Below, piece after piece: positions 7,095 to 10,959 of a stretch of DNA of 10,959 bases; the first letter of the stretch is position 1; every line of letters begins with the position of its first letter. This DNA comes from Candidatus Thalassarchaeaceae archaeon (GTDB lineage: Archaea; Thermoplasmatota; Poseidoniia; Poseidoniales; Thalassarchaeaceae), in assembly GCA_030747475.1 (NCBI GenBank), contig JASLKO010000022.1, forward strand, positions 1 to 10,959. Direction: 5' to 3'. The notes beneath the pieces are model-generated. The model was not told the DNA's origin. It made no database searches and was given only the letters and a program-made list of their open reading frames with translations. Position numbers and translations under genes: made by a program.

Positions 7095-7230
7095 TTCAAT
7101 TAATTATTGATTATTGAAATGCATTGAATATCACAATTTATTCAGTATTTGGTCGAAACCATTGGACAGTATCAATTTGATTTCTCGTAAAATTTCCATC
7201 AACATCTACGCATTGAGTTTGTTCAAGGCG

Positions 7231-7347
7231 TTTTTTGAAAAATTTCATTGAACAGGAAAAAATTGAATCATTCCAAATGCTATTTTTATTCAAATTGTGG
7301 TCACACAAATCAAAACCAACAAATCAAAATTTTTCATATATTTTTTT
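7231..7347 (+). terminator. Cluster of T-runs after the giant gene
   Basis: Four runs of five to seven T lie 140-250 bases after the stop at 7094. Archaeal RNA polymerase stops at such runs without needing a hairpin, so the giant-gene transcript probably ends in this zone. The exact site cannot be named. Confidence 0.4.
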
Positions 7348-7482
7348 GAATCGATGTACTGCTAAGCGGTTCGACATATCATGAATCCAAAGAAAATAAT
7401 CTTCCCAAAATACTCATTTTCAGCACCCTGCGGTCCACTTTCATCATTGCTTCGAAAAATTGGAAAAACCCCCTTTTGGGGC

Positions 7483-7492
7483 GCAGTATAGC
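7483..7492 (+). promoter_or_regulatory. Possible TATA box for mc1
   Basis: GCAGTATAGC lies about 25 bases before a likely start near 7510-7512, just upstream of the AAGGAGGT at 7513. The match is weak; the stronger AT-rich CATATA at 7335-7340 is an alternative that would give a leader near 160 bases. Confidence 0.25.
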
Positions 7493-7512
7493 GTTTAGGG
7501 AGGGTAATCCTT

Positions 7513-7520
7513 AAGGAGGT
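7513..7520 (+). promoter_or_regulatory. Strong Shine-Dalgarno before the short upstream ORF
   Basis: AAGGAGGT matches the anti-Shine-Dalgarno sequence very well and sits six bases before ATG 7527. That ATG is not in the mc1 frame, and no start codon in the mc1 frame lies at a suitable distance from it. Confidence 0.6.
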
Positions 7521-7526
7521 TCTAGA

Positions 7527-7628
7527 ATGCGTAGATATCGAGGTGAAACTCATGGGAGAAAAGAAGTATTTCGTTCTGATGAAGGGCGGAAAAGACACAA
7601 GCCAGGTCTTCGCAAGCCGCCAGCCTAG
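7527..7628 (+). CDS. Short upstream ORF overlapping mc1 (33 residues)
   Basis: ATG 7527 to TAG 7626-7628 encodes a 33-residue peptide beginning MRRYRGETHGRK, with about twelve Arg or Lys residues. It starts 25 bases before the mc1 ATG, in the -1 (equivalently +2) frame relative to mc1, and overlaps 77 bases of mc1. It has the best Shine-Dalgarno in the area. The peptide is unlike any family I know, and its basic composition may simply mirror the lysine-rich mc1 codons read out of frame. A leader ORF that feeds ribosomes to mc1 by translational coupling is the most reasonable reading; a functional peptide is less likely. Confidence 0.4.
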   Translation: MRRYRGETHGRKEVFRSDEGRKRHKPGLRKPPA

Positions 7629-7821
7629 AGGCGCGGCATTGAAGGCAGCCACTCGTGGCGCAACCGACATCCACCTAAGAGAGCGTGGCACAAAGCGTGT
7701 TCACGTTTTCAAGGGCTGGACCGAAATGGTGACCCCGCCGGCGTCCGCGCCGTCGTGGCTTAGAGACAAGGGCAAGATCAAGAAGGCCAATGTCAAGAAG
7801 CAAAGAGTCGACCATCTCTGA
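7552..7821 (+). CDS. mc1: Chromosomal protein MC1
   Basis: MC1 is a small abundant archaeal DNA-binding protein, first known from Methanosarcina, that binds as a monomer and bends DNA sharply. The 89-residue product carries the family pattern along its whole length: KKYFVL at the N terminus, SRQPRGAALKAATRG, IHLRERGTKRVHVFKGW, EMVTPP and the basic tail KKANVKKQRVDHL. Length (about 90) fits the family. ATG 7552 is chosen because GAGGTGA at 7540-7546 lies five bases before it; GTG 7543 in the same frame is possible but overlaps that signal. Codon choice is strongly biased (AAG, GGC, GCC, ATC, GTC) compared with the giant gene, which fits high expression. It is monocistronic apart from the short overlapping ORF, and ends at a strong hairpin terminator. 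It is convergent with sdhB. Confidence 0.93.
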   Translation: MGEKKYFVLMKGGKDTSQVFASRQPRGAALKAATRGATDIHLRERGTKRVHVFKGWTEMVTPPASAPSWLRDKGKIKKANVKKQRVDHL

Positions 7822-7869
7822 TTAGAATCAAAAGAAACTAATTCGGAAAAGACAAGATAACACACAGGT

Positions 7870-7908
7870 CCGGCAGAGGCGCATTTGCGCCTCTGTCGGG
7901 CTTTTTTT
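7870..7908 (+). terminator. Hairpin plus T-run terminator of mc1
   Basis: A 13-pair stem (7870-7882 with 7887-7899, containing one G-T pair) closes an ATTT loop and is followed after two bases by seven T (7902-7908). It lies 48 bases after the mc1 stop and acts on the plus strand only, because the other side of the stem has no A-run. The shape is that of a bacterial intrinsic terminator, uncommon in archaea, where a T-run alone usually suffices. Confidence 0.8.
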
Positions 7909-7938
7909 AATTTCAATTATTATTCAATTAGTGTGCGT

Positions 7939-8703
7939 TTATTTTCGCAGACCAACTTTCTTTGCTAGAATGGCAATTGGGTCGTAATATTCAGTCACGA
8001 CTCTTTCCTTCAATGGGATGATTGCATTGTCGGTGATGTTGATTCCAGCCGGACAAACTTCAGTGCAACATCGAGTAATGTTGCAGTAGCCCAAACCAAA
8101 GTCATCCTTGATCATCTCCAATCGACCACCTTCATCCATTGGGTGCATTTCGAGATTCGCCAATCGTACAAAGAATCGTGGCCCAGCGAATTCGTCCCAT
8201 AGCTGATGTTCTCTCATCACGTGACAGGTATTGACACATAGCATGCATTCGATACAAGCCCGGAATTCCTGAACACGATCCGCTTCGTTTTGATCAAATT
8301 TCCAATCCATTTCCTCCGGGCCTTTGAGTCCCGGGATTTTCTTGTTTAGATCATACGCCCATTGCATATCCGTAACCAGATCTTTTGTGAGTGGGAATGC
8401 TTGCATAGGTTTGACAACAACCGGGGTATTTTCCGGTGTTTCTTCCATGATGTCTTCCATGCGGGTCATACACATCAATCGTGATTTCCCATTGACTTCA
8501 GCACTACATGAACCACACTTTCCTGCCTTGCAGTTCCAGCGGCATGACATGTCGGGTGCATGCTCGGCTTGGATTTTGTGAATGACGTCAAGAACAACCA
8601 TGCCTTCATCCATTTCGACAGTATAGTCAACCATATCTCCATTGGGCACACCCCCTTCATCGGGTTCCCCACGGAAAACTCGGAATGTCACATCTTCAGG
8701 CAT
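7939..8703 (-). CDS. sdhB: Succinate dehydrogenase iron-sulfur subunit
   Basis: SdhB passes electrons from the flavin of SdhA through three iron-sulfur centres to quinone at the membrane subunits. The 254-residue product has all expected ligands: Cys58, 63, 66 and 78 for the [2Fe-2S] centre (CKAGKCGSC...C), Cys150, 153, 156 with Cys217 for the [4Fe-4S] centre, and Cys160, 207 and 213 for the [3Fe-4S] centre. Cys54 and Cys212 are extra. The wording RWNCKAGKCGSCSAEVNG and RLMCMTRMED recalls actinobacterial Sdh1-type subunits. ATG 8703 is preferred; a GTG at 8709 would overlap the sdhA stop. The Shine-Dalgarno is provided by the GAGGAGG run encoding the Glu-rich end of SdhA, so translation is probably coupled. 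It is the last gene of the operon seen here; the mc1 terminator follows in the opposite orientation. No obvious terminator of its own is seen. Confidence 0.95.
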   Translation of the reverse strand: MPEDVTFRVFRGEPDEGGVPNGDMVDYTVEMDEGMVVLDVIHKIQAEHAPDMSCRWNCKAGKCGSCSAEVNGKSRLMCMTRMEDIMEETPENTPVVVKPMQAFPLTKDLVTDMQWAYDLNKKIPGLKGPEEMDWKFDQNEADRVQEFRACIECMLCVNTCHVMREHQLWDEFAGPRFFVRLANLEMHPMDEGGRLEMIKDDFGLGYCNITRCCTEVCPAGINITDNAIIPLKERVVTEYYDPIAILAKKVGLRK

Positions 8704-8705
8704 AT

Positions 8706-10541
8706 TCACTCCTCCTCCTCGTGTAAGTCATCCGCATCTAATAGTGCCTTGAGTTCATCTGGAATGGGTGGATATTTGACATGACTCAATTCCATTCCAC
8801 CATTTGAATCCATGACGATGACACTGTTTATTTTGCCCCAATGTGAATAGTCGGGCGTTGGGAAATCTAAGCGTGTGTGTCCACCTCGACTTTCTTCACG
8901 AGCCAATGCAGCAATTGTACACATCTTGCTGATGTCAATCATCGCTCCAATCTCCAATGCTTGGTGCCATCCTGGGTTGTATATTCGTGTGCCACCGGGA
9001 GATGTTGTTGCCTCGCGTGCGCGGAACGCTTCCAATTCGTCCAAGGCTTCTTGCAATTGGTGACCCTGACGGATGATGCCCACTTTTTCTTGCATCAAAT
9101 CCCGTAGGTCTTCAACGACCTTTGCGGGATTTTCTCCACCTTCACGTGCAAGTGGTGCAAGGGTTTGTTCAATCACTTGATCGATTTCACTCTGGTTGAT
9201 TTCAAGATATTCTTCCATTGAAGCAGCAGCCTCGGCTGCATATTGACCGGCTCGCTTTCCAAAGGTAATCAAATCAGATAGTGAGTTTCCACCAAGTCGA
9301 TTGGCCCCATGCAAACCTGTCGCCGCTTCACCCGCAGCATAGAGCCCGGGGATTGTCGATTCTTGTGTGATGGGGTCTACCTTGACACCACCCATCACAT
9401 AGTGTGCGGTTGGGCCAACTTCCATTGGCTCCTTCGTGATGTCAACTGCGGCCAATTCCATGAACTGATGATACATGCCTGGCAACTTCTTCTTGACCTG
9501 CTCTTCAGGTCGCCAAGAGATGTTGAGGTAGGCTCCACCATGCTCGGATGCACGGCCTGCTTCACGCTCAGAATTGATGGCCTTGGCCACAACGTCTCGC
9601 GTTAGAAGTTCAGGTGGACGTCGTGCGGTTGGTGTTTCATCAGCCACAATCGAGTTCACCCAATCCATGGCTTCTGCTTCAGTATCTGCGAATTCCTCGC
9701 GATACATTTCTGGAACATAGTTGAACATGAATCGCTCACCTTCTGAATTGGTCAGCATTCCACCTTCGCCACGAACACCTTCTGTGACAAGGATTCCACG
9801 AACACTTGGTGGCCATATCATTCCCGTTGGATGGAATTGAACGAATTCCATGTCACCCATTTCGGCACCAGCCCAGTAAGCAAGGGCATGTCCTTCACCA
9901 GTATATTCCCACGATCCAGAACAAACAGCCCAACACCGAGTAATTCCACCCGTTGCCAACACGGTCGTTTTTCCTTTGAATACGTGAAGTGAACCATCGA
10001 CTCGATTGTAGGCAAAACATCCGGAGACCCGCCCATCACTCTTGAACAAATGACGAACGGTATATTCCATGAACACCTCCATCCCTGTGTGAATGCCTCG
10101 CTCTTGCAAGGTTCGAATCAGTTCCAAGCCAGTGGCATCCCCAATGTGAGCCAATCGTGGATATGTGTGTCCACCGAAGTTTCGTTGATTGGTCAACCCC
10201 TCAGGTGTTCGATCAAAAATCGCACCCCACTGTTCTAATTCGCGGATCCGATCTGGACTTTCCTTGGCATGGATCTCAGCCATTCGCCAATCTCCCAGAT
10301 ACTTTCCACCCTTCATGGTGTCACGGAAGTGAGTTTCCCATGAATCGCGGGGGTCCTTATTCGCAAGAGCGGCAGCAGCCCCACCTTCAGCCATCACAGT
10401 GTGTGCCTTTCCTAGCATTGATTTGCAAATGACCGCAACAGATGCACCTTGACGAGTTGCTTCGATTGCGGCACGAAGCCCCGCTCCACCAGCACCAATG
10501 ATGACAACATCATATTCGTGAGTTGTATATTTCTCAGACAT
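8706..10541 (-). CDS. sdhA: Succinate dehydrogenase flavoprotein subunit
   Basis: SdhA oxidises succinate to fumarate with covalently bound FAD. The 611-residue product starts with the dinucleotide-binding motif VVIIGAGGAGLRAA (residues 12-25). It continues with SMLGKAHTVMAEGG, where His47 is the expected FAD-linking histidine, QFHPTG with His237, EGVRGEGG with Arg257 as the likely proton-transfer arginine, GPTAHYVMGGV with His380, and the GEAATGLHGANRLGGNSL FAD segment (404-421). Length is normal for the family. The open frame extends to 10667, but ATG 10541 is the start: GGGGAGG lies nine bases upstream and the extra N-terminal sequence overlaps the membrane-subunit gene. One base separates the upstream gene's stop from this ATG. 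The Glu-rich C terminus is encoded by repeated GAG that doubles as the ribosome site for sdhB. Direction (succinate oxidation rather than fumarate reduction) is inferred. Confidence 0.96.
   Translation of the reverse strand: MSEKYTTHEYDVVIIGAGGAGLRAAIEATRQGASVAVICKSMLGKAHTVMAEGGAAAALANKDPRDSWETHFRDTMKGGKYLGDWRMAEIHAKESPDRIRELEQWGAIFDRTPEGLTNQRNFGGHTYPRLAHIGDATGLELIRTLQERGIHTGMEVFMEYTVRHLFKSDGRVSGCFAYNRVDGSLHVFKGKTTVLATGGITRCWAVCSGSWEYTGEGHALAYWAGAEMGDMEFVQFHPTGMIWPPSVRGILVTEGVRGEGGMLTNSEGERFMFNYVPEMYREEFADTEAEAMDWVNSIVADETPTARRPPELLTRDVVAKAINSEREAGRASEHGGAYLNISWRPEEQVKKKLPGMYHQFMELAAVDITKEPMEVGPTAHYVMGGVKVDPITQESTIPGLYAAGEAATGLHGANRLGGNSLSDLITFGKRAGQYAAEAAASMEEYLEINQSEIDQVIEQTLAPLAREGGENPAKVVEDLRDLMQEKVGIIRQGHQLQEALDELEAFRAREATTSPGGTRIYNPGWHQALEIGAMIDISKMCTIAALAREESRGGHTRLDFPTPDYSHWGKINSVIVMDSNGGMELSHVKYPPIPDELKALLDADDLHEEEE
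8709..8721 (-). promoter_or_regulatory. Ribosome-binding site for sdhB inside the end of sdhA
   Basis: The last codons of sdhA on the minus strand are GAG repeated four times and then TGA. The GGAGGAGG within them lies about seven to nine bases before ATG 8703 and supports that start over GTG 8709. Confidence 0.6.
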
Positions 10542-10542
10542 A

Positions 10543-10959
10543 TCACAGGCCTCCCCATAGGACGTAGTCGGTCCAACCAAACATCGGATCGGTACACGCA
10601 TAGATGTAGAAATCAGTAAACATGACCCAGAATAATGAGTACAACGCCCAATCCTTGTGTTTCTCATTCAACTTTGTACTAAATTTCCAAAGTTTGTATT
10701 TGAGACGGGCCATGCCAGATGATGTCCAATCATTGGAACCACCGCCGACAACATGTCGGAACGCGTGACAACCGAGTGTGTATCCAGTCAGCATGATGAC
10801 GTTGAGTAGCAACACAAGGGTTCCCACAGTAATGCCGTAAGCATGGACATCACCTTCGTGGAAATTGATGGATAGCCAAACATCGTAGGACAGAAGTGGG
10901 AGATAAGCGAGAGCTGCATACATGAAGTAGCGATGTAGATTCTGTACGATTAGAAGTCC
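10543..10959 (-). CDS. sdhD: Succinate dehydrogenase membrane (cytochrome b) subunit, 5' end cut by window edge
   Basis: This subunit anchors SdhAB in the membrane and takes part in haem and quinone binding. The frame is open through the right edge of the window; the visible 138 residues begin LLIVQNLHRYF. Three hydrophobic segments are seen: one around YAALAYLPLLSYDVWLSI, one around TVGTLVLLLNVIMLTGYTLG, and one around WALYSLFWVMFTDFYIYA. The second is followed by GCHAFRHVVGG, whose histidines are candidates for haem or quinone contact. The order NLHRYF, YTLGCHAFRH, LNEKH and FTDFYI resembles membrane subunits of actinobacterial Sdh1-type enzymes as I remember them. Naming it sdhD rather than sdhC is arbitrary, since the neighbour lies outside the window. 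The stop TGA is one base from the sdhA ATG, so the genes form one operon. ATG 10923 is an internal Met, not the likely start. Confidence 0.8.
   Translation of the reverse strand, partial: GLLIVQNLHRYFMYAALAYLPLLSYDVWLSINFHEGDVHAYGITVGTLVLLLNVIMLTGYTLGCHAFRHVVGGGSNDWTSSGMARLKYKLWKFSTKLNEKHKDWALYSLFWVMFTDFYIYACTDPMFGWTDYVLWGGL
10551..10557 (-). promoter_or_regulatory. Ribosome-binding site for sdhA
   Basis: GGGGAGG on the minus strand ends nine bases before ATG 10541. It is encoded in the TGG-GGA-GGC codons at the end of the membrane-subunit gene and fixes the sdhA start against the longer open frame. Confidence 0.6.

Larger units (their letters stand above)
7095..7526. other. AT-rich spacer without a convincing gene
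   Basis: This stretch is markedly AT-rich and lacks a coding frame with a start and codon use like the neighbours. It holds several T-runs (7231-7236, 7282-7286, 7330-7334, 7341-7347) of the kind that end archaeal transcripts, short inverted repeats built on TTCAAT/ATTGAA (7095-7100 with 7113-7118; 7221-7226 with 7248-7253), and a CATATA element at 7335-7340 that could start a transcript near 7365. A small hairpin, CCCC-TTTT-GGGG, lies at 7470-7481. An unrecognised small RNA is possible but not shown. Confidence 0.5.

Noticed and set aside
7362..7691. Minus-strand frame of 109 codons opposite mc1
   Set aside because: It is antisense to mc1 and its leader, has no Shine-Dalgarno and no family-like motifs.
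8704..8709. GTG start for sdhB
   Set aside because: It would overlap the sdhA stop; ATG 8703 has better spacing from the GGAGGAGG sequence.
10553..10564. A third CCTATGG occurrence on the minus strand
   Set aside because: It lies in coding sequence at the end of the membrane subunit and is not a perfect palindrome, unlike the two intergenic sites.
10542..10667. N-terminal extension of sdhA
   Set aside because: It overlaps the membrane-subunit gene completely, and a good Shine-Dalgarno plus the flavoprotein N terminus point to ATG 10541.
1..10959. CRISPR arrays, insertion sequences or attachment sites
   Set aside because: No regularly spaced repeats, transposase-like protein, terminal inverted repeats or duplicated tRNA end were seen.

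Overview
The window looks like an archaeal chromosome segment, most likely from the Thermoplasmatota and probably from the planktonic Marine Group II lineage (Candidatus Poseidoniales). The evidence is a gene for the archaeal chromosomal protein MC1, a small protein of a type I associate with Thermoplasmatota, a tRNA gene with no encoded CCA, a very large sequon-rich surface protein with a C-terminal membrane anchor and acidic cytoplasmic tail, TATA-like boxes placed for leaderless or short-leader transcripts, and moderate-to-low GC. The lineage is inferred from these features; no rRNA or other marker is present.

Left part (1-1872). A minus-strand ureohydrolase of the agmatinase type runs off the left edge. 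It is divergent from a small plus-strand protein (720-1118). A minus-strand tRNA-Gly(CCC) gene (1120-1191) is packed tightly between the stop codon of that small gene and the stop codon of a minus-strand macro-domain protein (1192-1872). A second divergent spacer (1873-1931) separates the macro gene from the next gene.

Middle (1932-7526). One plus-strand gene encodes a 1720-residue secreted, membrane-anchored protein. Its core resembles the TIGR03790 family, but that core is split in two by an inserted PA14 module, a LamG-like module and a further beta-rich stretch. After the core come a CARDB-like region, several beta-sandwich modules, one transmembrane helix and an acidic tail. It is followed by about 430 bases of AT-rich spacer without a convincing gene.

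Right part (7527-10959). A plus-strand mc1 gene has an overlapping short upstream ORF with an excellent Shine-Dalgarno sequence, and it ends at a bacterial-looking hairpin plus T-run terminator. Convergent to it, on the minus strand, lie succinate dehydrogenase genes in the order membrane subunit (cut by the right edge), flavoprotein sdhA, iron-sulfur sdhB. Their junctions are almost overlapping, so they form an operon linking the TCA cycle to the quinone pool. Their sequence motifs resemble those I recall from actinobacterial Sdh1-type enzymes.

The most interesting points are the interrupted TIGR03790-like core of the giant protein, a pair of similar perfect palindromes centred on CCTATGG in the two divergent spacers, the stem-loops directly before the giant gene's GTG start, an eight-base C tract at the 5' end of the macro gene, and the overlapping upstream ORF of mc1.
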